The notes beneath the pieces were generated by a model that searched no databases, was not told the origin of the DNA, and saw only the letters and a list, made by a program, of their open reading frames with translations. The position numbers and the translations under genes were made by a program. From Sambucus nigra (lineage: Eukaryota; Streptophyta; Magnoliopsida; Dipsacales; Adoxaceae): a stretch of DNA of 64,000 nucleotides. This document shows, piece by piece, positions 12,290 to 23,759 of the stretch. Positions within the stretch are counted from its first letter, which is position 1. Each line of letters opens with the position of its first letter. The stretch spans positions 75,266,751-75,330,750 of the forward strand of contig OX422223.1 in NCBI GenBank assembly GCA_949130495.1, written 5' to 3'.

Positions 12290-13376
12290 CATAGATCTTT
12301 GTATTAGGTGAGATGAGATGAGTGTTTTTGGTATCTGTTTTAAGCTTATGTTATGTTTGATGAAATTAAAATTTCAAGAATGAAATAAGATATTTGATGC
12401 TGATCAGTGATCAATGTAGTTTTAGTATTTTGTTCATTTTTAATGTTGATCAAGGTAGCTTTAGTAGGTTTAGTTTTGTTTTTTGATTAAAAGTCAGGTA
12501 ATTGTTTTTAATTTCTCTGTTCAGAGCATGAATAGCTTGGTAATAAGATATATCTGCTTCTTTTGCTGGAGTTTATGTTTAATTATGTATGTGAATAGAA
12601 GTTGTTTAATTGATATCTGGTATGTTTGTAGGGTTTTGGTGTTATTTTAGCTTGTGATATGTTTAGTAGTTGATTAAAGTCGGGATCGGTGAAATTAGAT
12701 TTAGTATTTTGTTGATGAAGGTGGACTATGTAAAAATTGAATTGATATTTGATGCTGATCAAGGTAGTTTTAGTAGGTTTAGTAAATTTTGTTTCTGATA
12801 GAAAAGTTGGGTAATCGCTTTTAATTTATCGGTTCATACAAGGGAATGCTAGAAATGGATTTATTACTTTTTTTGTTGATATTCTTAGGTACCATACCAA
12901 AATGAATGGTTAAAATTAGCACCTAAAGTTCATCTTTAATTATGTATGTGAATACAAGTTTTTAAGTTGATATATGGGTGTTTTGTTTTGTTCACTTCTT
13001 TGGTAGATGGATATTTAGTATGGATTGATAGCTTATTCTTTCATTCTTCCTTAAGATGGATTTCCAACACCCCCTCTCTCAAGAAGACAGATTCTTTTTC
13101 CCCTTTTCTATTATCTGTTTGTTCTTTTCATGTGTACGTTTTGTAGGAATGTTCAATAATCAATATTTGATTGGATTTGTATCTTTCCTTAGTTTGATTA
13201 GTATCTTTACATATTATCTTGTGCCCGCTATTCTTGTATCAAGTTCTTTAATTTGTACACCCTTGCATTTTAAAGACGAACATTTGCTTTTGAGATTCTC
13301 ATATGTATGATGGGGGTGCATGACTTGAGAAAGTGTCGTAATCTGATCGAAGGATATCTTCATGTTTGATTTGCAG
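12190..13376 (+). other. 5'UTR intron of the TZF gene (1187 bp)
   Basis: The donor is tgatcttcg|GTGAGTTAC and the acceptor is tttgatttGCAG|ctgattgag. The interior is T-rich and has no long coding similarity. The acceptor lies 11 bp before the ATG, and an in-frame TGA at 13382-13384 sits between them, so translation cannot begin in the upstream exon in this frame. Long leader introns are common in plant genes, but this one is predicted from splice sites only. Confidence 0.7.
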
Positions 13377-13387
13377 CTGATTGAGTT

Positions 13388-15565
13388 ATGTGCAGTGGCT
13401 CCGACCGATCTAAATCTGCTTCAGCTTCTACCCAAGAAAACAAACCTGACACACAAGATATGAGTCCATTGACAGTCGAGACTGAAGATTCTTTTTCTAG
13501 CTTACTTGAACTTGCTTCTGACAATGATCTTGAGGGTTTCAAGCGATCAATTGAGAAAGATGCTTCTTCAATAAACGAGGTTGGACTTTGGTATGTTCGC
13601 AAGAAAGGTTCAAAACAGATAGTAAACGAACATCGAACTCCTTTAATGGTTGCTGCTACATATGGTAGTGTTGATGTGCTGAAAGTTATTCTCTCTCATC
13701 CCGAGGTTGATGTAAATCTGTCTTGCGGCCCCGATAAATGCACTGCCCTTCACTGTGCAGCTTCTGGTGGTTCTGTTAATGCTGTTGAGGTTGCTAAGCT
13801 GCTTTTGTCTGTTGGTGCTGATCCAAATATCGAGGATGCAAATGGTCAGCGCCCTGTTGACCAAATTGTTGTCCCTCCGAAGGTCCCAACCATGAAAGCT
13901 AATTTGCTAGAATTGCTCATTAACAATGTTTCTGACGGATCAGTAGGCGAGTGCAAATTACGCGTATCCATAACCACGTCGGATTATTCCTCGCCAACCC
14001 TTTCTTCATCTCCAGATAATGGGTCCCCACGATCTCCATCCGATTTCGTATCATCTCCTTCAATGTCGAAATTCATGAATTCCGCATCAGAGAAGAAAGA
14101 ATACCCGATCGACCCATCTCTCCCCGACATCAAAAACAGCATATATTCAACCGACGAGTTTCGCATGTTCTCGTTCAAGGTTCGGCCGTGTTCGAGGGCT
14201 TACTCCCATGATTGGACAGAGTGCCCTTTTGTTCACCCAGGGGAGAATGCTCGCAGAAGGGATCCACGAAAGTACCATTATAGCTGTGTACCGTGTCCTG
14301 ATTTTCGTAAGGGCGCTTGTAGACGAGGCGATATGTGCGAATATGCGCATGGCGTGTTCGAGTGCTGGCTCCACCCGGCTCAGTATCGAACCCGCCTTTG
14401 CAAGGATGGTACTAGTTGTGCGAGGCGTGTTTGTTTTTTCGCCCACACCACTGAAGAGCTTCGACCGTTGTATGTCTCTACTGGTTCAGCAGTGCCATCA
14501 CCTCGATCATCTGCCTCAGCTAATAATGCAATGGATATGGCAGCTGCTTTAAGCCTGTTGCCTGGTTCGCCTTCGTCGGTATCTATGATGTCTCCTAATG
14601 GATTCAATCAACCCATGTCCCCATCAAATGGTGTTTCTCACTCTTCAATGGCTTGGCCTCAACCCAATGTACCGACCCTTCATCTGCCCGGAAGTAACCT
14701 CCAATCGAGCCGTTTGAGATCTTCCCTTAGCGCCCGTGATATCCCTCCCGAGGATTATAACATGTTACAGGATTTTGAAGCCCAGCAGCTGCTTTTGAAT
14801 GATTTGGCTTGTTATTCACAGGCCCGGCCCAATTCGGCCCATTTTAGCCGTTCGGGTCGGTCCAAAACCCTAACCCCTTCGAATCTCGAAGATTTATTTT
14901 CTGCTGAGATGGCTTCATCGTCTCCTCGTTATTCTGATTCGGCGGGTCCTGGCGTTTTCTCTCCCTCGCACAAATCGGCTCTTCTCAACCAGTTTCAACA
15001 GCAGCAGAACATGCTTTCGCCGATCAATACTAATGTTTTCTCTCCCAAAAGTGTAGATCACCATTTGTTGCAGGCTTCGTTTGGGGTTTCATCTCCAGGA
15101 AGAATGTCACCCAGAAGTGTGGACCCCATTTCATCCCCAATGGGGTCTCGTTTATCTGCTTTTGCTCAGCGTGAGATTCAGCATCAACAGCTACGCAGCC
15201 TCAGCTCACGTGAACTCGGATCCCACAGCTCCTCAATTGTTGGGTCGCCTGTGGATCCTTGGTCGAAATGGGGATCTCCAAATGGGAAAGTGGATTGGTC
15301 GGTTAACGGTGACGATTTTGGCAAGCTGCGAAGATCATCTTCATTTGAGCTCAACAAGGACGGAGAAGAGCCAGATCTATCGTGGGTCCAATCTCTGGTG
15401 AAAGAATCACCCGAGATGATAAAAGATAAACTTGCAAATCCAGTTTCTAACGCTGCTGCTCCATCTGGTGAGGGTTCGAAACCTAATTCTCAAATTGAAT
15501 CTGTTGATCATTCAGTTTTAGGAGCTTGGCTCGAGCAGATGCAACTTGATCAGCTCGTGGCCTAG
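13388..15565 (+). CDS. Ankyrin-repeat tandem CCCH zinc-finger protein (plant RR-TZF family, TZF7/OXS2-TZF8 type)
   Basis: The predicted protein is 725 residues from an uninterrupted CDS, as is usual for this family. Two ankyrin repeats lie at about residues 83-115 and 118-150 ([10 protein letters not shown]..., [10 protein letters not shown]...). The plant arginine-rich region follows at about 265-300 ([19 protein letters not shown] ... [12 protein letters not shown]). The tandem fingers have the exact plant spacing C-X7-C-X5-C-X3-H-X16-C-X5-C-X4-C-X3-H with C303, C311, C317, H321 and C338, C344, C349, H353, so all eight ligands are present. The C-terminal half is Ser/Gln-rich and ends with [11 protein letters not shown] and LGAWLEQM motifs. 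Family members bind RNA, shuttle to stress granules and P-bodies, and act in stress and hormone responses. Arabidopsis TZF7 (OXS2) is also reported to act in the nucleus under stress. Length favours the TZF7/8 branch (about 700 residues) over the shorter TZF9-11. The start is the first ATG after an in-frame TGA. No disabling change is seen. Confidence 0.96.
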   Translation: MCSGSDRSKSASASTQENKPDTQDMSPLTVETEDSFSSLLELASDNDLEGFKRSIEKDASSINEVGLWYVRKKGSKQIVNEHRTPLMVAATYGSVDVLKVILSHPEVDVNLSCGPDKCTALHCAASGGSVNAVEVAKLLLSVGADPNIEDANGQRPVDQIVVPPKVPTMKANLLELLINNVSDGSVGECKLRVSITTSDYSSPTLSSSPDNGSPRSPSDFVSSPSMSKFMNSASEKKEYPIDPSLPDIKNSIYSTDEFRMFSFKVRPCSRAYSHDWTECPFVHPGENARRRDPRKYHYSCVPCPDFRKGACRRGDMCEYAHGVFECWLHPAQYRTRLCKDGTSCARRVCFFAHTTEELRPLYVSTGSAVPSPRSSASANNAMDMAAALSLLPGSPSSVSMMSPNGFNQPMSPSNGVSHSSMAWPQPNVPTLHLPGSNLQSSRLRSSLSARDIPPEDYNMLQDFEAQQLLLNDLACYSQARPNSAHFSRSGRSKTLTPSNLEDLFSAEMASSSPRYSDSAGPGVFSPSHKSALLNQFQQQQNMLSPINTNVFSPKSVDHHLLQASFGVSSPGRMSPRSVDPISSPMGSRLSAFAQREIQHQQLRSLSSRELGSHSSSIVGSPVDPWSKWGSPNGKVDWSVNGDDFGKLRRSSSFELNKDGEEPDLSWVQSLVKESPEMIKDKLANPVSNAAAPSGEGSKPNSQIESVDHSVLGAWLEQMQLDQLVA

Positions 15566-16080
15566 TTAAAAATACTAAATTCATTTTCATTTAGGCTTCA
15601 AAGAAGGAAATTTAGGAGAGTAAATATTTTTTTGGGGCAAATTTTGGCTGGTTTTGGGGAGGTTTAATTGATAAATGGTGTTGGTTGGAAGATGGTGGGG
15701 TAAAAGTAAGGCTGAAAAGTTTCAGAAAGATAAATTCTAATTTTATCATTAATTGTTTACAACTGAGGAGTTATTGTGATGAAGAAACCCAGTGGGGTTG
15801 GGTATATTTATTATGTGTTTCATAGTTTTAGGATTAATTATTTATTTTGTTTCCCTTGTTACTCTGGGTGAGTTTCAGTACCTTGAAACTGTAACCTTTG
15901 TAATCCTTTAATGTCTCAATTTTCTTCAATATTTTCCTTGGATAAAACATTGACTTCTTGGAAAGAAAGAGAGGTATGGGGAGATCTCTATCTGAGATGC
16001 CTTGTGTTTCTTGGTGATAATGTAATCTATAGCTGAAGAATGCATTATTGAGGGTTAGTGACAATGTAAAACTGATTTAA
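15566..16080 (+). other. Probable 3'UTR of the TZF gene
   Basis: T- and A-rich DNA follows the TAG stop with no other coding signal. T-rich segments and 'tgtaat'-type words at 15890-15910 and 16015-16070 are plausible plant polyadenylation surroundings, but no canonical AATAAA is decisive. The end of the transcript is a guess. Confidence 0.4.
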
Positions 16081-16512
16081 AGTTTATTATTATTTCATTA
16101 TCTTTATTTTTTTCACTGTTTCTATGTAATTATGGCTTGCCTCTTACAATTATGGATTGTTTTCTTCACGTACATCTGTTTAGAAATTGATGATATGATG
16201 AACAAATAATTTATAGGGTTTTATTGTTGACTTGACCCTCCGAGATGAGTTTCTAATTAGACGCATCACGTCTAAGTTCGTTAACTGGAATTTTTCTTCG
16301 TAACGTGTATCCATCTCCGTTATGAGGAGCACTAAACGATGTTCGCCTGCCTAGGGGATCCTAAATACACAATTACATCGGGAGTAAAGTACAAAATCTC
16401 ATAATATATACAAAGACGAGCCTGAAAAAGTAGGAATGAGACTATTACATGATTATACATGGTAGGGTTATGAACCAATTCTTGTAGAAGATTTGAAAGA
16501 AAGTGGAAAAAG

Positions 16513-17500
16513 CATGGTTCTAAGAAAACGTGAGGAGTGATCGAGCCGTGGAGGCTATAAGCCTTAGAAGCTTAGGCGGGTTTTAAGCGTAAAAAGGCGT
16601 TTAGGGATTCTTGATATATTTTAATATTTTTTATGATCAAATACCGAAAGTCATACAAATATTTTTTAATTCATATTTAGTCCAAATATTTTATTTTGTA
16701 CTAAAAAGTTTCTTAATTTCTTATCTTTAAAGGTTCGTGCTAGCAACATGGCAAAACATTTTTTTGGCATGTTGAAGGATATTTTGGTGCAAAAAAAAAG
16801 TTGGACTAAACGTGTATTAAAAAAAAGTTAGAGGGATTATTTGGTATATGCTCTTATTTTTTCATTATAACAAGACTATTAAAATACTAAAATTGTACAT
16901 ATCATAAAAATGTTTGAATGAATGCAAATTAAAATACTATTTGATTATTTTGTATGAGATAATGATTCGGTTTGTAATTTTTTTTTAAAAGGCGATATCG
17001 TTTCAATAAAGAATTGTTGTTTTTAGAAAAAAGTGCTCTTCGAGAGTTTTACTAAGAATAAGAGGTAAAAGGTATAAGGAGGGCAGTTTCTCCCAAATGG
17101 TAAATTTTTTTTGGCATGTTGAAGGATTTTTTGGTGCAAAAAGAAAAAGGTTGGATTAAACGTGTATTAAAAAAAGTTCGAGGGATTATTTGTTATATGC
17201 TCTTATTTTTTCACTGTAACAAGGCTATTAAAATACTAAAATTGTACATATCATAAAAATATGTTTGAATAAATGCAAATTAAAATGCTATTTGATTATT
17301 TTGTATGAGATTATGATTCGGTTTGTAATTTTTTTTAAAAGGCGATGTCGTTTCTCTAAAGAATTGTTGTTTTTAGAAAAAAGTGGCCCCCCGAGAGTCT
17401 TACTAAGAATAAGGAGTAAAAAGTGTAAGGGGTGCGGTTTCTTCCAAGCGTCAAGTTTAGGCGTGATTAGGCGGAGCCTAGATGGGTTTTTAGAACAGTG
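16513..17500 (-). mobile_element. hAT-type MITE family, copy A (988 bp, with internal duplication)
   Basis: The ends are CATGGTTCTAAGAAAAC and, as reverse complement of the right end, CACTGTTCTAAAAACCC. A perfect 8-bp TSD GGAAAAAG flanks it at 16505-16512 and 17501-17508. Subterminal blocks (gtggaggc...agccttagaagcttaggcg) match copies B and C in inverse orientation. No transposase is encoded, so it must move in trans. It is more than twice as long as its relatives because of a 347-bp internal tandem duplication. Confidence 0.88.
16754..17447. repeat. 347-bp tandem duplication inside MITE copy A
   Basis: The block containing ggcatgttgaagg at 16766 recurs at 17113, an offset of 347 bp. The similarity runs through the ggcgatatcgttt/ggcgatgtcgttt segment and ends near 'tttctcccaa'/'tttcttccaa'. 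Block edges are approximate. Confidence 0.8.
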
Positions 17501-17631
17501 GGAAAAAGTAATGGATGGTTCAGTGAGATAGGTTTTTACTTTTTTGTTTATTAATACAATTTGATTTCTCAAGCGTGGGGGATAAATGTTTTCATAGAAA
17601 ATCTAGGGATTGGGGACTGATAGATTTTAAG

Positions 17632-18007
17632 CACTGTTCTAAAAAATCCGTCTAGGTTTAAAGCTTGGGAGAAACGGCCTGTCTTAAGTTTTTTACGTCT
17701 TATTCTTGCTAAAACTTTTAAGGGGTACTTTTTTCTAAAAATAACAATGCTTTAGTGAAACGATATCGCATTTTAGAGATTTTTTTTACTAATTGAGCGA
17801 TTATCTCATTCAAAATAATCAAATAGTATTTTAATTTGCATATATTCAGACATATTTTTATGATATGTACAATTTTAGTATTTTAATAACGTTGTTATGG
17901 TTAAAAAATATTAAGAAGGTCTAAAGGGCTTTTTACGTCTAAGACTCGCCTTTCTAAGGCTTAAGGCTTGCCTCCACTCATCACCCCTCGCGTTTTTTTG
18001 GACCTCG
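17632..18007 (+). mobile_element. hAT-type MITE family, copy B (376 bp)
   Basis: The left end is CACTGTTCTAAAAAATCC and the right end, read as its complement, CGAGGTCCAAAAAAACGC. A perfect 8-bp TSD ATTTTAAG lies at 17624-17631 and 18008-18015. The interior shares the cttggGAGAAACG and aacgatatcgc segments with copy C. No coding capacity. Confidence 0.88.
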
Positions 18008-18015
18008 ATTTTAAG

Positions 18016-18219
18016 AGTGTTTCACATAGTTTAAAAAAGTACTGTTATAATGATCCAAAAATGCACTATGTTGACGTGTTGAATCAATATTGCCAATGTG
18101 GGCGCAATACATAACTTGCATCGTTGGCGCAATACATAACTTGCATCGCATTTTTGGGTCGCTCTAGCATTTTCCTAGAAAATACTAGACGCGACTCCTA
18201 ATTGAAGTGGATGCATTTA
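18016..18219. repeat. Spacer with a short tandem duplication
   Basis: No gene is present. At about 18100-18152 the 26-27-bp unit ggcgcaatacataacttgcatcg is repeated twice in tandem. Confidence 0.75.
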
Positions 18220-18952
18220 GGTCCCGTTTCCTCCGCGATAATATTTAGAATGGATTCTGATTATTAAGAATGTGATTACCGGGAAATTTTTTACTAGGAT
18301 TCTAAATCCTTTCATTCTGTTTGGTTAACCAATGGATTCTTATTGGGAATCAAAATTGTGTTTGGTTCATGCATGGAAAGTGACATGGGAATGTACAATA
18401 TATACCAATAATACTCTTTAGCAATTATATATATATAGACACACACGTATATATATACAATATTACGGTTCACTATTTATAAATGTATGAACTCAAATAT
18501 GCTCTTTTTTTAAATTTATATTTTTCATTTTTAACAAATATAATAATTTATTGTAGATATGTTTGTATTATTTTGTAAGTTAATCAAATTAATTATTACA
18601 TGAGTAGAAAAAAATGTTAAAATAAAATTTAATACAAACTAAAATAACAAAATTTCTTCACAAAACAAATATTTAGATTTTATGGGTAGTTTTTCTACTT
18701 AAATATTTTTAACGACATTTATGTCTTCACAAAAATTATTTGTAAGGATTCCCATAAGAAAGTAAGAATTTCACCTATATTGAATGGATTTTGATTTCAC
18801 TCACTTTCTCACAACGGAGGTAATCTGATTCCATTGAAAACCATATTCTCATATAACTTAACCTCACACCAAAGGCAGTAATCTTACACGTTCCTAGGAA
18901 TGTTCGAAAGGAATCAGATTCCACCCAACTTTATCGCGAATCAAATGGGGCC
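18220..18952. mobile_element. Tourist-like (PIF/Harbinger) MITE, 733 bp
   Basis: The terminal inverted repeats are GGTCCCGTTTCCTCCGCGAT at the left and GGCCCCATTTGATTCGCGAT as the complement of the right end. The flanking TSD is TTA (18217-18219 and 18953-18955). The sequence is AT-rich, lacks transposase and has internal inverted segments (atggattctgattatt ... gaatcagattccac). This matches the 3-bp TWA target and GGNCC start typical of Tourist elements. Confidence 0.82.
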
Positions 18953-19066
18953 TTAATATTTTTTGTAAAATGATCTAATTTCAGATTTTACATAGAGCGA
19001 AACTGGGTCAATTAATGAATCACTTCATTAATGAAACAAAATATTATTAATGAGTCAATTTGTAAA

Positions 19067-19910
19067 TGGATCAATGTATTGACGAGTCAATTTACAATTT
19101 TGGAATAATCAAACGGACCTTATAAAATGGATCTTTAATTGGTCACTAAAAACGTTTCAAATAGTAAAAAGAAGAATATATTTCATGGAAAAATGTAATA
19201 TCCATAAAAAACACTAGAACCATGTGTATTACCATGTATGTAATATCTTATTAATTAAGAAACTTAGGGTGTATTTGATGGACATGAATTTATTTGGATC
19301 AATGTATTGACGAGTCAATTTACAATTTTGGAATAATCAAACGGACCTTATAAAATGGATCTTTAATTGGTCACTAAAAACGTTTCAAATAGTAAAAAGA
19401 AGAATATATTTCATGGAAAAATGCACTGTTCTAAAAAACCCGCCTAGGCTTAAGGCTTGGGAGAAACGCCTCGCCTTACGCTTTTCACGCCTTATTCTTG
19501 GTAAAACCCTTAAGGCGCACTTTTTTCTAAAAACAACAATGCTTTAGTGAAACGATGTCGCCTTTTAAAGAATTTGTTTACAAACCAGACCATTATCTCA
19601 TCCAAAATAATCAAATAGTATTTTAATTTGCATATATTCAGACATATTTTTATGATATGTGCAATTTTTGTATTTTAATAGCCTTGTTATGGTTAAAAAA
19701 TATTAAAATATAATAAGAAGGCCTAAACGCCTTTTCACGTTTTTTCACGCCTAGGCTTCTAAGGCTTAAGACTTGGCCTCCACGCCTCAATCACACCCCG
19801 CGTTTTTTAGAACCTTGAAAAAATGTAATATCCATAAAAAACACTAGAACCATGTGTATTGCCATGTATGCAATATCTTATTAATTAAGAAACTTAGGGT
19901 GTATTTGATG
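19067..19910. repeat. 228-bp tandem duplication, second copy interrupted by a MITE
   Basis: The unit beginning tggatcaatgtattgacgag at 19067 recurs 228 bp later at 19295. The first copy runs to 19294. The second covers 19295-19423 and, after MITE copy C, 19818-19910. The copies differ at only a few sites (for example attaccatgtatgtaat versus attgccatgtatgcaat), so the duplication is recent. Confidence 0.92.
19424..19817 (+). mobile_element. hAT-type MITE family, copy C (394 bp)
   Basis: The ends are CACTGTTCTAAAAAAC and (complement of right end) CAAGGTTCTAAAAAAC, so 13 of the first 16 bases or more are shared. The TSD is GAAAAATG/AAAAAATG (19416-19423, 19818-19825). The uninterrupted first copy of the surrounding tandem duplication reads tttcatggaaaaatgtaata at 19181-19200, which shows directly the pre-insertion site with a single target copy. 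No coding capacity. Confidence 0.95.
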
Positions 19911-20182
19911 GACATAAATTTTTTTTTCATGAAAAATAGTGGTTTTGAATTATGTTTTATCTTTGTAGTATCTTGATTATAAATACTTCATATAACAATG
20001 ATACTAGTTCATATAGTAAGTGTTTCATTTCAAATCTCATTTTTAGTGAAAAATATTTTTTATGTATCCACTAAAAAATGATTTTTCACCAAAAATAGAA
20101 AAAGTAAGATAAAAAATTCATATATTTATTTTTTAATTTTTTATCAAATGAATTATTTTCATATCTGCAGTCAAATGAACCC
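19896..20182. mobile_element. Possible small Tourist-like MITE
   Basis: Left GGGTGTATTTGATGGAC and the complement of the right end GGGTTCATTTGACTGC resemble Tourist termini, and a TTTTTCAC...GTGAAAAA-type inverted pair lies inside. The flanks are TTA at the left but TTT at the right, so the target duplication is imperfect. Its left end lies within the 228-bp duplicated unit. Confidence 0.4.
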
Positions 20183-21206
20183 TTTTACTCTTTAGCTTTA
20201 CGGTTTAAGACGGGAGAAATAACAAAGCTCAGGTTTTAGTGGGCAAGGTTTAGGTTTTATGGTGAGATGTGCACATTATTTGATGCCAACTATTCAACTC
20301 TTTAACAAAAAACGTAGGTGGCAATTTATTGTATTGTAAGGAGAGGATGAGGGAAATGGTCATTGGAATCTGATTCTGATGTTGATATATGGCCCCACAA
20401 GGAGGACTTAAAGAGGTTTTGTTTTAATGGTCGGTTATGTATGGACTTTTTTTTGCTTTGTTTGGAATGAAATGTAAATTAAATTGAATGCGTTGGTTTA
20501 AATTAAAGGTTGTCATCATCACAGCAATCGACATCAAAGTGTTTTATTCTAGAAAATGGATGAGAAAATTTCCAAGCGTCTGTTACAATGTTTGTTTAAA
20601 ATGGATTAGGTGTGGATATGGAAAAAGTTGTGATAGGATTTGGTGGTCTCTCCACTAGTTGATTCTTCGCATCTAGCCGATCGAATCAGATGGAGTGGGC
20701 CTGGCAATAAGAAGAAAAGAAAAGCAATTTTTGATCATTCATATTTTTGAATCATGTGGGTGGGAATGGGGGTCTCATCACAGACTATATATGATCTTTA
20801 GATGAATTATTGTTTTTTTTTAATACCTTTTTGTATTTATTTATTTACTTACTTTTTGATTGTTTAAGAATATTTTGTTGCTATTTGATTGGCGTTGAGG
20901 TTGAGGATTAGGACCGGTGTCATTTTATTAAGTGAATTTATAATTAGGTCTCTCGGTGATAATTTTTAAATATTTAAGGACATAATATTATTAGATTCAT
21001 TTGTTATGTCACTAGCGTGAACTTCTACAAGAAGAAAATTAGTGGATCTAAGTATTGAAAATTTGTCAAAATTCCTTTAGTGTTTATAATTTGTTTTTGA
21101 GAGACCTAAGAGTATTTTTCCATCTTATTAATCAAGTTAATAATAATCATAATTTTATTCAAATGCATAAGTGCCCAAATATTTTTTGGTCTATTGTAAT
21201 ACATAA
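20183..21206. other. Intergenic DNA, nothing recognised
   Basis: No coding sequence, RNA gene or bounded repeat was found. Short AT-rich runs only. Confidence 0.5.
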
Positions 21207-21214
21207 GTCTAAAG

Positions 21215-21671
21215 TAGCACTGGCAAAATTATGGGCTGGGCTAATTTGGGCGAATCAAATATGGGTTGAGCTTAATGTGAGTTGGACCAAATATGAATTG
21301 GGTTAAATGTGGACCGAGCCAAATATAGGCGGACCAAATATGGGTTGAGCCAACCCATTGTTTTTGTACTAAAGTAAGTATTACAATTCGAGGTATATAT
21401 AAAAAAAATTCATATTTTAATCATAATTTTTAAAAATGAGTATTATATTTGATTTTTATATTTTAAAATTGGACTCCATATTTAACTCATAGCTTTCAAA
21501 CATGGGTTCCATATTTAACTCATAGCTTTGAAATATGAGTCTATATTTAACTCATAGCTTTTAAATATGAACGCCATATTTAACTCATAGCTTTTAAATA
21601 TGAACGCCATATTTAGATGACAGGACTAATATGGATTATTTTATTATTTGGACCATATATTGCCACCACTA
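21215..21671. mobile_element. hAT-type non-autonomous element (457 bp)
   Basis: Left TAGCACTGGCAAAATTATGG and complement of right TAGTGGTGGCAATATATGG form short TIRs. A perfect 8-bp TSD GTCTAAAG flanks it (21207-21214 and 21672-21679). The left third is made of 'aaatatgggttgagc'-like degenerate repeats, the right third of a 33-34-bp tandem repeat. No transposase. Confidence 0.85.
21474..21610. repeat. 33-34-bp tandem repeat inside the hAT-type element
   Basis: Four to five units of 'ccatatttaactcatagctt' followed by tTaaatatgaacg or close variants lie head to tail. The last two are nearly identical. Confidence 0.85.
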
Positions 21672-21940
21672 GTCTAAAGTTATAAGTTACATTAATGATA
21701 TCATTTTGTAGTATTATGAAGTATATTTTAAAAACAAAATGAATACAGCTCCTTGCTTAATAAAAAAGTAATTTAGGCTTAATTATAATAATCCCCTTGA
21801 ACTGAGTTGGATTTATGGGTCTCTCCATTCACTAAAAGCACACAAATAACCCAATTTTACTCGTTAATTTCCTTGTCCAAAACATAACGGAAATTGAAAG
21901 ACGACGAAAGGACTCACTAAACAAAAAAGCCAACATCTTA

Positions 21941-22823
21941 GGGTCTGTTTGGTTCTCTATTCTGAAAACTCGATTTAAATGCTATTTTTAAATACAGTTT
22001 TAAAATTCAGTTTTTTTTGTTTATAATTATTGGTGTGCGTTTGGTAAACTTGTTTTTAAATACAGTTTTTTTAAAAATTTGACAAAATTAGCAGATATGT
22101 ATATGTATATTTATATTATACATATATGTGTATATATATAAACACATACATAAAACTTTCATACATACATGATACATACATACATACATACATACATCAT
22201 AAATTATATACATGTATATTTAATATCATGTATTTTTATGTATATTTAATGAGGTATGTTAGGGAGTTTAACTACACACACACATATGTATATTTATGTG
22301 TGTGTGTATAATGATATTGCATGTATACTTCACAATAAAATTATATATATACATGAATTGATAATATTTTTTAATACATATGTAGTATATGTATATTTTA
22401 TATTATTCAATACATTAACAATACATGTTTAAAACTATATATAAGAATCATGTATCTATTCATATTATTATTTAACATATGAATCTTAGTATATTATATA
22501 ATTTAATAATATAAATATACACAATTTTGTGTACGTGTACATATATTTTTTTATTTATAAGAATTGCACATATATTAATGTATTATGTATGTATATTATA
22601 TATTACGGTATAAATGCATTAAAATATTAAGAATAAATAATTCTGAGTTGAAAAATAAAAAACAGAAGTTATAAAACACCTTTTTGCTGTTTTCTGAAAA
22701 ACTTGATTATAACACAGAAATATTATAATTCAGTGTTTAAAAATAGGTTGCCAAACACAAATTTTTATCAGAATTGTATTTAAACACAGAAAATAGAATT
22801 ATAGTTACAAACCAAAGAGGCCC
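21941..22823. mobile_element. Tourist-like (PIF/Harbinger) MITE, 883 bp
   Basis: Left GGGTCTGTTTGGTTCTCTAT and complement of right GGGCCTCTTTGGTTTGTAAC are the termini. The TSD is TTA (21938-21940, 22824-22826). Subterminal inverted segments include tttaaatacagtttt ... aaacacagaaaatagaat. The middle is very AT-rich with (CATA)n at 22163-22198 and TA/CA runs. Confidence 0.82.
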
Positions 22824-22901
22824 TTAACATTTGGCAATTGTGGTTTTAAATAGATAAGAGTAATTTTACTACGCCGATGTATTTTTTGTGAGTCGCGGAT
22901 A

Positions 22902-23449
22902 GGGTGGCAATTTTTTACACAACACGATAATCCGACACGAACTCGACATGAAGTTAGCGGGTTAGGGTTGCCAATTTCTTGACACGAACTCGAATATGAC
23001 ACGACCTGCCAACACGAATAATAAATTGGCTGGGTTAGTGTCAAACACGTTTAACTCGAAAATGACAGGAATAGACCCGTTCAACTTGTATTTTATGGAG
23101 ATTATATTAGATAATTTATATATCTTGATAGACATTCTATAAAATTCATGGAGAATTAAATGATAAATTATTTATGTGTTGCAGGAAGTTGAAATTAATT
23201 AAATTTAAGTTATTTTAGGCCTATGAGTGGTATGATTGGTTAAGAGAGAAGAAAAAAATTATTTTATATTTTACTTAATGGGTTATGCGGATCAACCCGA
23301 ACACGACGCGATAATAAATAGGTCGGGTTAGTGTTTGCTCATATGACACGATTAGTTAAATGGGTCGGATTAGGGTTGACTAATACTTAACACGAACCCG
23401 ACATGACACGACCCGAACACGACACGAAGCACACGAATTGCCGCTCCTA
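22902..23449. mobile_element. hAT-type non-autonomous element (548 bp, ACACGA-rich)
   Basis: The left end TAGGGTGGCAATTTTTTAC and the complement of the right end TAGGAGCGGCAATTCGTG form imperfect TIRs. The TSD is GTCGCGGA/GTCACGGA (22894-22901, 23450-23457), 7 of 8. Both subterminal regions are rich in the words acacga and gacacgaac with aggtcgggttag, which pair as inverted segments. Similar elements are widespread in plant genomes as dispersed repeats. No coding capacity. Confidence 0.82.
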
Positions 23450-23759
23450 GTCACGGACATGTCAAAATTGCATTGATTGGTGTTTGAAGTTCACTAATTA
23501 TTATTTAAAAGACAAATTAAAACAGTTTTGGCATGTGAATGAGTCACAAAAATCCAGTTAGAATCTTGATTCGACATAAAATTGTTGAATAAAAAAGAAT
23601 AATTGTGATTCGACTCATAATTCTTTTCTCACAATTATTGTACAATATTAAAATTAAGTATTTTCAACAAATCTCTTCCATCATAACTCCTATCGCCATC
23701 ATCACTATTAAGGCCTCCAGCATTCGTAACAAATACAACACAGACCACCACCCTCCACC

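Noticed and set aside
13360..15401. Several 60-110-codon frames overlapping the TZF CDS on both strands
   Set aside because: They are shadow frames of the real 725-codon gene, with no domains and no independent signals.
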